From NCBI RefSeq assembly GCF_003711515.1, contig NW_021167081.1, positions 2,846,483 through 2,910,482 of the forward strand: a stretch of DNA of 64,000 nucleotides. The letters are read 5' to 3'. Every line of letters begins with the position of its first letter. Positions within the stretch are counted from its first letter, which is position 1. The position numbers and the translations under genes were made by a program. Below, piece by piece: positions 1 to 13,082 of this stretch. Source of the stretch: Sodiomyces alkalinus F11. Lineage: Eukaryota > Ascomycota > Sordariomycetes > Glomerellales > Plectosphaerellaceae. Under the pieces are notes generated by a model that was given only the letters and a program-made list of their open reading frames with translations, did not search any database and had not been told where the DNA came from.

Positions 1-1265
1 TAACGCTAGCCCCTAGCGATAATAAGGGTAATGATAGTAATAAGCGTACCGCTAAAAATAATATAGGTATAACGCTTTTACGTCTTAAGGCGATACTAAC
101 CGTATAATAGTTCGCGTTATCGCCCTCGCCGCCGCCTAAGAAAAAGAAATCGGCGGGTAGTTAGCCTCCTAAATACCCCCCCGGTAATATTCGTGCTAAG
201 CCGTGCCTTCTTTACACGCGCGACGTCGCTAATAGGAAGTATAAGCGCCTTTATTATAGCTAGACTAATCGGGGGAAGAAATACTATATATACTCTATAA
301 AGATATACCGGTATACTCCTCTCCTAGTATACCTTAAAGGCTACGCGTAGAGGTTATTCGAGACGGCTACCCTTATTAATAATAATAATAAGAACGCCCT
401 TATAAGACTTTATCCCTATAAGAGGTTGTGATAGTATCGCTAACTCTTTTTATAGGAGTAGGAACCGTATCTTAATGCCTACACGGCGTTTTAGGATACC
501 CTTATATCTAAGGAAACGATAACGGCGATATTACTTATAGCTGTATATCCCGCGGAGGCTTTTAGTATAGTAGTCGCGCTATCCCTTTCTCCTCCCTAAG
601 AGGTCTAAAAAGCGGTAGCACTATAATTAGCCTCGCTACCTTTTCCTAGGGTTATTAATAAGATAGCTAAACTAGCATTACTTCCTCTACTAATAAAGGT
701 CGCTAATAAGGTAGTTATACTAGTCTTTTCGCCTTACTTAAAGATCGTAGCAAAGATAGCGTTAGGATTAAATATATCGCCTCCGGAGGAGGTTATTACT
801 AGGGCGGAATAGCTAGCCTTATCTCCTCCTTATAAGGTTAAAGGTAAGGTAATAGTTTCGGGCTTAGTCCCTCTTAATATCGTAGCCGAAAAAAATACTT
901 ATCTTATGACTCTTACTCTCTTATCGGGGTTAACGTTATCGGATAAAGACTTTAGACGCCTTAGTCTTATAAAGCTAAGGGAGTATACTCGGCTATTTAG
1001 GGAGATACTTATACTCGGTTACGCTAATATCGTGATTTCCGAACTCTAATAATTCGCGGAGTATAGGCGGGCGTTTACGCTTACGGGTATAACTATTATT
1101 AGTATAATCGTAATCCCTAATAACGGCGATAACGAAGATAATAATAAGGTTAAGAAGATAGACTCTAACTTATAGCGGGGCGATAAGGGTAAGACTTTTA
1201 CGGAAGTCGATAATCCTAAGGATAGTGATTTCGAGGCTAAGGATATCGATCTAGGCTTATATTAA
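1..1265 (+). pseudogene. Extra gene of gypsy family A/B, antisense to pol (copy in A, 5' end outside window)
   Basis: Reading + with codon boundaries at 138, one frame runs from the window edge to a TAA at 1263-1265. Its only interruptions are TAA, TAG and a few TGA, as expected from RIP of Gln, Trp and Arg codons. Near 204-300 there is a short run with Cys and Tyr at spacings typical of a Cys-rich zinc-binding segment (CLLY at 204-215, with several later Tyr codons that could be mutated Cys). The middle is Ala/Leu/Pro-rich. A conserved stretch at about 865-1050 includes LLSG, SDKDFRR and KLREYTRL. The C-terminus is acidic and ends DIDLGLY. The same frame occurs in B at 21793-22930 on the minus strand, so it belongs to the element. 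I do not recognise the family. Similarity of the Cys-rich part to DUF3716-type fungal motifs is only a guess. Confidence 0.6.
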
Positions 1266-1329
1266 GCGTGGCTAAGGTATAGGGCCTATCTGGCCTAAAT
1301 TAAATCTAACTCTTACTCCTTTTAATTAT

Positions 1330-4300
1330 CGCGATACGATCGCTTATATATTAATTCCTATATTATAATAGCGCCAAGGTATTTAATAGGCTATTATTCG
1401 TTATTACGAAGCCGAATTTCCCTTTAAACTTATCGAGTACCCGTGTTTACGCTAATAGTTCTAGAGGTTCCTATATAGGCTTATAGTATCCTACCTATTA
1501 TACTAGTATTTTACGTCTTAATCCCCTACTTCGCCTTTCTATCCTCACGTAGAGGATTTCCTTAATTTCCTATTCTTTACTATCGGTTACTTCTCGAATA
1601 AGCGGTGGTTAAGGGGTATCTATTACGTATCCTGGAAAGGGGTTATCGGCCGCGCGACGTAGTAAGTCTACGTAGAATTAAGGGTAAATCTATAATAGCA
1701 TGGCGAGCTTAACTATATATAGGCTAATTACTTTTATACCTCGGTATTTACGATAAAGCTAGTTAAGCTTTTATAATAGTCGCGGAGTCGAATAGTTAGC
1801 TAATAATAGCTAAACTAAGTCGTTAACCTTAAACTGCTTAGCCGGTATACGATATTAGTTAGTAGACTCCTTATTCCTAAACTATATTAATATAATCACG
1901 GCCTAGGCGAACTTAGTCGCTTCCTATAAACGGTATAGTAGGTCATAAGCCGTTAATACTCTAGGTTTTAAAAGAGGCTCCTCGGTTATCTAGATCGGAT
2001 CGATATAGTAGTAATATTCTAAGAAGAAAGGACTAAACCCTATCGCGGAGCTCTCGCGGTTATTTAGGGCTAGTTATACTACGGGTAATAGACGATCCTA
2101 GTCATCCTAAGCATAATAGATAAAGGCTTATAAATATACTTATATTTCTTAGTTTATACGCTTTATTACTTTATCGGTCTAGGGGTAATATACCGTGCTA
2201 AGCTTACGCGATATCCGTATAAGCTTGTAAAAGTACTTTTAGAACCTGCTTATGTAGTTTAAGCCTCGGTTACTAATAATTAACCTAAGTATTCCGTAAA
2301 ACCGGAAATAATAGTATAGGAATTATTCCGCGTAAGCTTTAGCTTCTATTATCTTTATCGCTTCCTTCTTATAGCCTTAGTTAGATGGTTTATAATAACC
2401 TAGAGGTAGCGCGCCTTCTTCTCGCTAGCTAGTAATAGGTCCGTTATAAAATCTATTAATAGGTCGCTCCGTATTCGTTCTAGTACCGGGAGGGGGCATA
2501 AAAGGCCTTATTTCGTATTTCTCTATATATACCCCTTTCCGTAGATATTATAGTTCCGGATAAATCGTCGGATATCCGTATTTATCCTTAGCTAGAAGAA
2601 GCGACGCGCTATTAAGGCGATAGTGTTTTTATATCCGGGGTATCCTCTAATTACTAAATTGTAAATTAACTGGATAATCCTCCCTTATAACGTTAACCCT
2701 TTAATAGACCCGGGCACCTAAATTCGGTCGCGGAATAATAATACCCCGGTTATAAAGACTAAGTACTCGGCTATTTATAGCTTTAATTCTAATAATAGTA
2801 AGAACTATTATTCTTCTTCGGTAACCGTAGATAAGGCTCTTTAATATTATTCGTTAGTCGTAAGCGTTTTATCCTATAGTCGTTATAGCTTTTTTTCCGC
2901 CTTAAAGATCGTTTAACCGCTATTAATATACCGAATACTAGGTAGAATCGCGGTATCGGGAATTATTAAATATAATAAGATTACTCCTATTTATCCATTA
3001 TATCTTAGGGCTTATTTCATAATTAATATAAGAGGGTATCAGCTATCGTGTTATCCTTTCGTTTCCTATACTTAAGCACGAAGTCGAACTATATAAGCTC
3101 GCCGGCCTATCGGCTTTATCGCTTAGTAAGCGTTCGTCTTATTATAAAGTATTTAAGGGCCTTATAATCGGAGAGGACTATAAACTACCTATAACTAATT
3201 AGCTTAGCCCGCTACGTTACTAAATAACTTATAATTACTAGTATTTCCTTATCGTGGATTAGCTAGTTATATTCCGCTTTATTAAGTCTACGAGAGTAGT
3301 ATATGATTATATAGCGATTTCCGTCCGCGTCTTCTTATATTAGGCTACCCGTAAGCGTGAACCCCGAGTAGTCTATCTCCATAAATATCTTATTTAGTAG
3401 ATCTTATTATCGTAGTATTAGTCCTTCTTAGAACCTTATTTTTAGCTCGCGAAAGGCTATTTTTTGTTTAGGACCCTATTAAAAGGTATAGTCTTTCTTA
3501 ATTAATACTATTAATAAGGCTAAGATCCTTATAAAATCCTTAATAGATATTCCTTAATAATTTATAAACCTTAAAAAGCTTCGCACGCCCATAAATGTTA
3601 TAGGCGTTTTCTACTCGCGAATAGCTTATAACTTCTTTAGGTTATAAGATATACTTTTCCCTACGGTGATTATAAATCCTAGGTACTTTACTATCTTTAT
3701 ACTAAATTTTTATTTTAACGGATTTAGGTTTAGGCCGGTATCCGCGAGTACGCCGAGTACCTATTTTACCGTCGCCTTATAATTATCCCGACTCCTATTA
3801 GAGTAGATTAGGATATTATCGACGTAAGCGGTGATAAAGTCGTTTAGGAAACGCTATAGTGTTTTATTAATATACCGTTAGAAGGTCCCGGGAGCCTTAC
3901 TTAGGCTAAATAAGCAGATAAGCTATTTAAAGAGTCTAAACCGAGTTCGGAACGCGGTCTTATATTTATATCCTAAGGCTATCCTAATCTTATAGAAGGC
4001 GGCGACTATATCGAGCTTTATAAACTATTTTACTTAGCTTAGGTTTTATAGTATCTTAGCGATTACGGGAAATAGATAATAGTCATACTTAGTAATTACG
4101 CTTAACGCCCGATAATCGTAATAAAACTAAAGTCCTTTACCTAGCTTCCTTATAAAGAGGATAGGAGCCGCGCCTTCTAAACTACTAGTTTAGATAAACC
4201 CCTTATCTATTATATCGGTAAGTATTTTCCGTAATACTAAGAGTTCTTCTCTTAATCTATTATAGAGCGGCCCTTAAGGAAGCGATAGTTCCTTACCATC

Positions 4301-5110
4301 GCTTCCGGGTATAAGGTTTACCTTATAGTCGACTCCTAATCGGTATAGCAGTAATTAATTAGCCTTATCGGGCGTAAATAGGTCGATAAATTCTCGTAAT
4401 ACCTCTTCGGGTATAAAGTCCTTAGGGTCTACTAGTTATTTCCTATATAATGCTTTTTCGATATCCCTTAAGCTTACTCCTTAGATTAAGACCTCCTTAC
4501 TTTTCCGTTATAGTTATCTAATAATACCCGCGAATATAGATCCTATAACTAAATAGGCGTCGCGGATAGCTTATACTCCGGTAGGTTCCTTTTCGTGATA
4601 AAGTCGTATATTTAATGCGGCTATTCTATAGTAAAGCCGTTTATCTTTAGCGTAGTACGTTACGTTATTTTATTCTATTTAGGGCTTCCCAAGGAATACG
4701 TCCTAATTAACCCCGGGTAATATATATACGAATATCCTTTACGGGTAACCGCTAATCGTAAGCTTAGAAACGGTAGTCCTTGTAGCTTCCGAGAAGCTAT
4801 TTAGTAGTCGATTCGTCTTATCGACTAATAGTAATTAGAGTCTTTAGGTAAACTATTTACTTATAGCGGTATAGTAATTATAACTAGAATTAATACAGAC
4901 GAAGATATACGATTTATTTACTTTAGCTACTATAAGTACCGGCTTATTACTAGTATATACTTTAAACGCCTTTTACTCCCGCCGTATTATAGCTATCGGC
5001 TTTAACGCCCGTTTTCGCGTTAAAGCTATTCTTTTTCCGAGTTATCCTTACTAATTAACTTATCCCCGCTTTTATTATAATCCTTTATACGAGTCTCCTT
5101 AATCTTCTAG
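1330..5110 (-). pseudogene. Gypsy pol remnant of element A (PR-RT-RH-INT-chromodomain)
   Basis: This is the minus-strand polyprotein remnant, collinear with pol of B (a B coordinate x corresponds to roughly 14610 - x here until B is interrupted). The reverse transcriptase YIDD box maps near 3800-3830 and the integrase core to about 1850-2600. Unlike B, A is uninterrupted across the integrase-chromodomain junction, so it shows the empty target site for element C (near 1830-1850). Stop codons are frequent and almost all are TAA/TAG. No product can be made. Confidence 0.85.
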
Positions 5111-6170
5111 ACTATATCTTAGTTTTCCTTTAGCTTTTTATAGTTCCGCGCGATATACCCTTTCTTATTATAGTTATAGTATATCTAAGTCTCTTACTTC
5201 GCCTTTCTATCGCTAACACGGTTTACTCCGCTTATCATTATATCGTAGTCGGTATCCTTCTTCGCGGTTATATAGTCTTAAGCTTATTTATCGTAGTTTT
5301 ATTCGAATTAGTAGCCTTTAATTTTCCCGGCGATCTTTTATACGCCGTTAACCTATATAGTATAGTGGTTAGTAGGGATTCGGGCGGAGATAAGTTTATC
5401 CCTAAATCGCGAAATAATTACTCCTTTAAGGAATAAGATCTATATAGTGGCTTCCTATTCGGTATTACCCCTAAGGGCTATCTATCCTTTAAAACTGGGT
5501 AGGAAAGCGGTAAACGATTTATCGGTTTATTAATACATTATACGTAAGGCTTAGGCGGCCCGTGATTACTCTATAGGGTTAAGGTAGGTATAATTAAGAT
5601 ACGCTATAAAGTTATTAGGGTTTATAAGCTTACCTAGCCTCTCACTTTTATAAAAGACCGATACGACCTATTATACTTTAGGCCCTAGGTAGTTATAGAT
5701 TGTATACTAAGCTTATATATTATTATAGAATAAGTCGCTATTAAGTATAAGCTTCTGCGGTATCGCGTAGGCCTACGCGCTATAGTATACTCGCTTCCCT
5801 AAGAATTTCGCCGGGCTATCGATAGTCTTACGGGGTATCGCCGTTAAGGTCGGGGCGATTACTATTCTTATCAGCTATAGCGTTAGCGATAAAACCGGTA
5901 ATAGGGTAGACTTTACTAGTATAAGGATTATCGGGGTTTATAAGGGGGCCGGGATATTTAGGTTAAGCGGCGTTAGGTTTTACGGGGTAGGCGATCCTAG
6001 GAGCCGGGGTATAAGCTATTCGACTAACTAGCGTTATTACTTATCGGCTTTTTCTCTCGCGCGTTATTAGTCTATAAGCCAGTGCTTTTCCGAGTAGTAT
6101 TCTTATATCGGAGCGAGCCTCGAGTTAATATCTGTATATTATTTATAGAGAGGGCGTAGCCTTATATTTA
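5110..6170 (-). pseudogene. Gypsy gag remnant of element A
   Basis: This is the reverse complement of the B gag region at about 8440-9500. The stretch at 5340-5600 matches the B segment encoding the conserved gag core (SFTAFLPYFKRQ-like), and the CCHC-type region follows toward pol. It is degraded by RIP stops. Confidence 0.75.
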
Positions 6171-6305
6171 GGGCTTAGTTATTTTCTTCGAATTATTAGT
6201 TTATCTACTCTACGACCTATTTAATTCTAATGGGTTATTAGGCGGGAGTATTAGGATCCTAATCTATTGCTAGCGTAGCGCGTGGGTATCGCTAAGTTCT
6301 AGTTA

Positions 6306-6520
6306 TATAAATAACTAGTTATAGGTCATAGTACTACGTAAAGTCGTCATAATAGATTATCTAGAATTAAGGAAGGCAGAAGGAAAAAGGAGAAAAGTCT
6401 GTAGCGCTAGGCTAGCTATAAGGTAGCGATAACTTAGCGATGTGGGTCTATTAACTAAGCGCGTAGTTAGGAAGATCCGGAGTATAGCCGGATCCTCTAT
6501 ATCGGGGTTAACCCGTAATA
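6306..6520 (-). repeat. 5' LTR of element A
   Basis: This 215-bp copy matches, inverted, the B LTRs at 8091-8304 and 23527-23741. The outer end reads TATTACGGGTT on the minus strand, which is a RIP form of TGTTACGGGTT. It is the right-hand boundary of A. The partner LTR is beyond the window, so the target duplication cannot be checked. Confidence 0.85.
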
Positions 6521-7514
6521 ATAGGGCTTTTATCGTCCGGGGTATATATATCTCTATAGAGTTGCCCGGAAGTATATTCCTCGCCGAGAACCCCGAGGCT
6601 CTATGGATACAGGCTATCGTTTAGTCGTAGTCTAATTACCGATAACTGATAGCGTAACCTATACGAGTATCGAAGTAACCCTAGATAAAAGATAATACGC
6701 TAGGGATAAAGGTTAGCCAAGGATAGAGTACGTAGTCCGATAGAAAGAATAGTTACCTTACTGGAATATTTAGATACCGGAAAAGGCTATAGAGGCGTAG
6801 GAGTTACTCAAGTATAGATACCGGAAAAAGCTATAAAGGCTGATCGTTACCTTTGAGGAGAGATAAAAGACCTTGGTTAAGCTTAGGATAGCCTTAAAGA
6901 AACCGGTGCTAAGGGCGGTATAACTAGGAGACATTAAAGAACCACGGAAAATATAGCGGAACTAGAAGGACGTTGAAGAGTTACGAGGCGCGCTGATAAC
7001 GCGCCGCGATACAAGAGAAACATTATCGCCGCCTAGGTAATAACTAATGAACCCTAGGGAATGCCAGGGAACGGCAGGCATAGAAGGACCAAGTACTAAT
7101 ATACCTTGTATCGGCCGTAATAACTATATTTATCACGGTGCTCTATTAGTTACCAGAAAAAATAATATTATACTTATATTACCCGAGGTTATTTTTCTTT
7201 CCCTCTTTTCCTTCTCCCTAGAGCTACCAGGATTCCTTATAGTAGCGTCTTTACAGACGGTTCGTATATTATTACCGTGGTTTACTATTATCCTAAATAC
7301 TCTACTCCCCTCTTACTATTATGATTTACAGAACGTATACCCTTCTTTTATCTCTTATTCACCTCTCCTACTTCCGCTATCATATCTATATAACCTTGCC
7401 GTTATAGGTTATAAGCCTGTAATCTCTATACTATAAACGTACTTTATAGTTAGAGCCCCTTTCTCGCATTAACTATCTAAGGATATTAAGAATAAAAAGA
7501 CATTTAGTAAGGTA
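6521..7514 (+). other. Degraded coding-like DNA between elements A and B, unidentified
   Basis: From about 6558 to 7035 one plus frame is open apart from TAA/TAG and is rich in Arg, Lys, Glu and Leu (RYRKKLQRL, FEERQKTLVKLR), suggesting a charged helical segment of a RIP-mutated protein. It runs on into the frame at 7047-7436, whose conceptual product is very hydrophobic and low in complexity and probably not a real protein. No family was recognised. Confidence 0.35.
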
Positions 7515-8090
7515 TTGTATAACCCTCGAAGGATTAGCTCCCGGTTTACTAAGGAAGGATACTTCCAAGCGGTTATACTATACGGGGGAGAAGAACACCT
7601 CGACAATAAGCTTTCGATACTAGGTATAAGGTTTAGCATATTGAAAGATACCTATAAGCCTAGAATCGCCGCATTTCGCCGGCATGCTAAAGTATAAGGG
7701 TTTAAGTACCCCGAGGATTAAGACCTTAACCGTACCGTATTTGTGCTAAGTAAGCGCCCTAAGGTTTATAACGTTATTTTCGAGGCCGACGCTCGTGATA
7801 TTATTAGCTAGTATCTCTAACCAGAGTTTTTATTAAACGTGAACCCAATCTTAGCTTTCTAAGACCGCCAGTAGTAGTTCTTTAAGTAATATCCTATAGC
7901 GCACGACGCTAACGCCCTCTATAAATACGTACGGAAGTAAACTAATACCCCGTAGTCTATTAGTACTGCTAACGTAGGCTCCCCTGGTATTATAACCGGA
8001 CCCCGCTCCTCTATATATATTAACTATAAGGATAAGGCCAAGCCTAACACGGTTAACACGGTGGCTAGCCTATTATCCGCTAAGGCTCCT
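7515..8090 (+). pseudogene. Unidentified coding sequence H, 5' part, split by element B
   Basis: A plus frame starting near 7515 (RRISSRFTKEGYFQAVILYG) continues through RIP-type stops to the CTCCT target site at 8086-8090. When B (8091-23741) and one CTCCT copy are ignored, the same frame resumes at 23747 without a shift. This shows that B inserted inside an open reading frame. Readable segments include KPRIAAFRRHAKV, YPED and DANALYKYV. I recognise no domain. It could be part of an older transposon or a dead host gene. Confidence 0.5.
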
Positions 8091-8304
8091 TATTACGGGT
8101 TGACCCCGATATAAAGGATCCGGCTATACTGCGGATCTTCCTAACTACGCGCTTAGTTAACGGACCTATATCGCTAAGTTATCGCTACCTTATAGCTAGC
8201 CTAGCGCTATAGACTTTTCTTCTTTTTCCTTCTTTCTTCCTTAGTTTTAGATAATCTATTATTACGACCTTACTTAGTACCACACCCTATAACTAGTCGT
8301 TTAT
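8091..8304 (+). repeat. 5' LTR of element B
   Basis: It matches the 3' LTR at 23527-23741 and the inverted LTR of A at 6306-6520. The canonical TG start is mutated to TA. The left flank CTCCT is repeated exactly after the 3' LTR. Confidence 0.92.
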
Positions 8305-8439
8305 ATATCTAGAACTTAGCGATACCTACGGGCTACGCTAGCGATAGATTAGAATCCTAACGTTACCGCCTAATAACCTATTAGAATTAAATAGGTCGTA
8401 GAGTGGACGAATTAACGGTTCGAAGAAAATAACTAAGCC

Positions 8440-9500
8440 CTAAATATAAGCCTAGGCCCTCTCTATAAATAATATACCGATATTAACTTAAGGCTTACTC
8501 CGATATAAGAATATTACTTAGAAATACGCTAGTTTATAGAGCGATAACGCGCTAGAGAAGAAGCTAATAAGCGATAACGCTAGTTTGTCGAATAGCTTAT
8601 AGCCCGGCTCCTAGGATCGCTTACCCCGTAGAACCTAACGCCGCTTAATCTAAATATTCCGGCTACGTTATAGACCCCGATAATCTTTATACTAGTAGAG
8701 TCTACCCTATTACCGGTTCTATCGCTAGCGCTATAGCCGATAATAATAGTAGTCGCCCTAACCTTAATGGTAATACCCCGTAAGACTATTAATAGCCCGG
8801 CGAAGTTCTTAGGGAAACGGGTATACTCTAGCGTATAGGCCTACACGATACGGCAGAAACTTATAATCGATAGCGACTTATTCTAGAATAATATATAAGC
8901 TTAGTATATAATCTATAATTACCTAAGGCCTAAAGTATAATAGGTTATATTAGCCTTTTATAAAAGCGATAGGCCGGGTAAGCTTATAGACCCTAATAAC
9001 TTTATAGCGTATCTTAATCGTACTTACCTTAACCCTACAGAATAATTACGGGCTACCTAAGCCTTACGCACGATTCGTTAATAAACCGATAAGTCGTTTA
9101 CCGCTTTCCTACCTTATTTTAAAAGATAGATCGCCTTTACGGGTAATACTAAATAGGAAGCCACTATATAGACTTTATTGCTTAAAGGAGTAATTACTTC
9201 GCGACTTAAGAATAAACTTATCTCCGCCCGAATCCCTATTAACCACTATACTATATAGGTTAACGGCGTGTAAGATCGCCGGCAAACTTAAAGGCTATTA
9301 GTTGGAATAACACTACGATATATAAACTTAAGACTATGTAACCGCGAAGAAGGATACTAATAATGATACGAAGATAGGCGGAGTAAACCGTGTTAGCGAT
9401 AGGAAGGCGAAGTAAGAGACTCGGATATACTCTAACTATAATAAGACGGGGTATATCGCGCGGAACTATAAAAACCTACAAGAAAACTAAGATATAGTCT
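8440..9500 (+). pseudogene. Gypsy gag remnant of element B
   Basis: A frame between about 8990 and 9270 reads like the conserved gypsy gag core (YLNRTYL, SFTAFLPYFKRQ, LISARIPINHY), with RIP stops at Gln positions. Near 9440-9480 the sequence TGYIARNYKN looks like a CCHC zinc knuckle whose Cys codons became Tyr. The protein would package element RNA. It is non-functional now. Confidence 0.75.
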
Positions 9501-9639
9501 AGAAGGTTAAAGAGACTTATATAAAGGATCGCGATAAAAGCGGGGATACGTTAACTAATAAGGACGACTTAGCAAAAGAATAGCTTTAACGCGAAAATAG
9601 GTATTAAAGCCGATAACCGCGATAAGGCGGGGGTAAAAG

Positions 9640-12600
9640 GCGTTTAAAGTATATACTAGTAATAATCCGGTATTTATAGTAGCTAAAATAAGTAAACGCC
9701 GTATCCTTACCCTTATTAATACTAATTACGACTACTATACTATTATAAGTGAATAGTTTACCTAAAGACTCTAATTACCGTTAGTCGATAAGACGAATCG
9801 ACTACTAAATAGCTTCTCGGAAATTACTAGGACTATTAATAGCGCGGGGATCGCTATCTATAAGCTTAAGATTAGCGGTTACCCGTAAAGGATATTTATA
9901 CATATAGTACCCGGGCTTAATTAAGACGTGTTCCTTAGGAAGCCCTAGATAGAATACAGTAACGTAATATACTACGCTAAAGATAAACGGCTTTACTACG
10001 GAGTAGCCGGATTAAATATACGATTATACTATAAAAAGGAACTTACCAGAGTATAAGCTATCTGCAACGCCTATTTAGTTATAGGATCTATATTCGCGGG
10101 TATTGTTCGACGACTACGATAAAAGGGTAAGAAGGTCTTAATCTAGGGAGTAAGCTTAAGGGATATCGAAAAAGCGTTATATAAGAAATAACTAATAGAC
10201 CCGAAGGACTTTATACCGGAAGAGTTATTATAAGAATTCGGCGACCTATTCGTGTCTAATAAGGCTAATTAATTACCGCTATACTGATTAGGCGTCGATT
10301 ATAAGGTAAACCTTATACCCGGAAGCGACGGTAAGAAATTATTACTTCCTTAAGGGCTGCTCTATAATATATCGAGAGAAGAACTCTTAGTATTACGGAA
10401 AATACTTATTAACTTAATAGATAAAGGATTTATCCGTGCTAGTAGTTTAGAAGCCGCGGCTCTTATCCTCTTTATAAGGAAGCTAGGCGGAGGACTTTAA
10501 TTTTATTATAACTGTTAAGCATTAAACGCGATTACTAAGTAAGACCGTTATTTACTTCCCCTAATCGCCGAGATACTATAAAACCTAAGCTAAGTAAAAT
10601 AGGTTATAAAGCTTAATATAATCGCCGCCTTTTATAAGATTAGTATAGCCCTAGGATACTAATATAAGACTATATTCCGAACTCGGTTTAGGCATTTCGT
10701 ATAGCTTATCTATCCATTTAGCCTAAATAAGGCTCCCGCGACTTTTTAGCGATATATTAATAAGACGCTATAGCGCTTCCTAAATAACTTTATTACCGCT
10801 TATATCGACGATATCTTAGTCTACTTTAGTAGGAGTTTGGCCGACTATAAGGCGAAGGTAAAGTAAGTACTCCGCGCGCGTATAAACGCTAGCCTAAACC
10901 TAGATCTGTTAAAGTACGAGTTTAGCGTAAAGATAATAAAGTACCTAGGATTTATAATTAGCGTGGGGAGAGGCGTATCTTATAACCTAGAGAAAGTATA
11001 AGCTATTCGCGAGTAGGAAATACCTATAATAGTTAAAGGCGTGCGAAGGTTTTTAGGGTTTACGAATTATTACTAAATCTTTATTAAGGATTTGTTAGGG
11101 ATCTCGGCCCTATTAATAGTATTAACTAAGAAAGACTATACTTTTTAATAGGGTCCCGAGGAAGAAACGGCCTTTCGCGAGTTAAAGGCGAGGTTCTAAG
11201 AAGGACTAATACTATAATAGTAGGACCTAGTAAATAAGATATTTATTAAGACGGACTATTTAGGGTTTACCCTTAGGGGTAGCCTAATATAAGAAAACGC
11301 GGATAAGAATCGCTATGTAGTCGTATACTACTCTTATAATCTTAATAAAGCGGAATATAACTACCTAATCTATAATAAGGAAATACTAACGATTATAAGT
11401 TATTTAATAATATAGCGGGCCGAGCTTATTAGTTATAGGCAGTTTATAGTCCTCTCCGATTATAAGGCCCTTAAATACTTTATAGCTAAGCGAACGCTTA
11501 CTAAGCGATAAAGCCGATAAGCCGACGAGCTTATATAGTTTAATTTTATATTTAAGTATCGGAAAGGAAAGGATAACGCGATAGCGGACGCCCTGTTACG
11601 TTAATAGTAAGATAAAACTTAAGATATAATAGACGAATAGGAGTAATCTTATTATATTTAATTAATTCCCGATACTATAATTCTACTTAGTATTCGCTAT
11701 ATTAATAGTGGATACATAATCTTCGAGGCAGACTATAAGCTATAGCGATTACATGATAAGACGCTTACGACTAACGAATAATATTAAGGAGACTTATTAG
11801 CGGTTATTAAAAAAGAATAATAGTTCTTACTATAATTAGAATTAAAGCTATAAATAGCTAAATACTTAGTCTTTACGACCGGGTTACTACTATTCCGCGA
11901 CTAAATTTAGGTGCCCGGGTCCACTAAAGGGTTAACCTTACGAGGGAGGATCGTCTAGTTAATTTGTAATTTAGTAATCGGAGCATACCCCGGATATAAA
12001 AATACTATCGCCTTAGTAGCGCGTTACTTCTTCTAGCTAAGGATAAATAAGGATATCCGACGATTTATCCAGATCTACGACGTCTACGGAAAGGGGTATA
12101 TATAGAGAAATATAAAATAAGGCCTTTTACGACCCCTCCTAGTACTAGAATAAATACAGAGCGACCTATTAATAGACTTTATAATAGACCTATTACTAGC
12201 CGGCGGGAAGAAGGCGTGTTACCTCTAGGTTATTATAGACTATCTAACTAAGGCTATAATATTAAAAGCGATAAAGATAATAAAAGCCCAAGCTTACGCG
12301 GAACGGTTCTTATACTATTATTTCCGGTTCCACGGAATACCTAAGTTAATGATTAATAACTAAGGCTTAAACTAAATAAGCAGGTTCTAGAAGCATTTTT
12401 ACGAGCTTACAGGGATATCGTATAAGCTTAGCACGGTATACTACCTCTAAACCGATAAAGTAATATAGCGTATAAACTAAGAAGTATAAGCTCATCTATA
12501 AGCGTTTATCTATTACGCTTAGGACGACTAGGATCGCTTATTACCCGTAGTATAACTAGCCCTAAATAACTATAAAAGCTCCGTGATAGGGTTTAGTTCC

Positions 12601-12783
12601 TTTTTCTTAGAATATAGCTACTATATTAATCCGATCTAGATAACCGAGGAGCCCTTTTCAGAACCTAGAGTATTAGCGGCCTATAACCTATTACGCCGCT
12701 TATAGGAAACGACCGAGTTCGCCTAAGCCGTAATCGTATCGATATAGCTTAGAAATAAGGAGTCTACTAACTAATATCGTATA
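9640..12783 (+). pseudogene. Gypsy pol of element B, N-terminal and central part
   Basis: In order: an aspartic protease-like stretch near 9690-9790 (LTLINTNYD for the usual LIDTG); reverse transcriptase about 10240-10850 (GFIRAS, ITK-RYPLPLI, KLDVI, and YIDDILVY at about 10800); RNase H about 11090-11640; integrase zinc-binding and DDE core about 12000-12740 (the Asp in IIDYLTKA, then INNQGLN, then the Glu region before AHLQAFIYY). The frame is cut by element C at about 12783 and continues at 21207. Stops are almost only TAA/TAG. Confidence 0.88.
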
Positions 12784-13082
12784 TATCAGGTATAGGATAT
12801 AAGGAAGACTTAGGAGGTACTAGGATATAGTAGTGGACTACCGGCTGACTGATAAGTGGATATTTGTTATATAAGACGGAGAGCTGGACTATTCCGGAAG
12901 GAAGGGGTTAGCGATTATCTCTTCTCTACACTACCACCTACCTTTAAGATACTCTTCCTATTAACTACCAGTTAACCTATAGTTAGCGTCCCCTTATATA
13001 AGACTACGATCCTTATCTATTACTCTCTATCACTCGTTAGTTCTTATCCCTTCGGGGTAGACCTATATCTCCTTCTTAATAA
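12784..13082 (+). repeat. 5' LTR of element C
   Basis: Nearly identical to 20908-21206, with the same length of 299 bp. Differences are mostly C/T and G/A changes, consistent with RIP after insertion. The boundaries are set by the end of similarity and may be off by a few bases. Confidence 0.88.

Larger units (their letters stand above)
1..6520 (-). mobile_element. Ty3/gypsy chromovirus-like element A, RIP-degraded, 3' end outside window
   Basis: This is the reverse complement of the same family as element B at 8091-23741. From right to left it holds a 215-bp LTR (6306-6520), a gag remnant (about 5110-6170), pol (about 1330-5110, with protease, reverse transcriptase, RNase H and integrase order as in B), a chromodomain-like end near 1430-1620, and then the antisense extra gene at 1-1265. 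The 3' LTR lies left of base 1. The frame is broken by many TAA/TAG codons at expected Gln/Trp positions, so the element is dead. The first 60 bases contain no CA, one TG, four CG and about a dozen TA, which is the RIP pattern. The call rests on collinear similarity with B over several kilobases. Confidence 0.9.

Noticed and set aside
7047..7436. 129-codon hydrophobic frame that looks like a membrane protein
   Set aside because: It is in RIP-mutated, T-rich DNA. Low complexity and lack of any conserved motif suggest chance. Not called as a gene.
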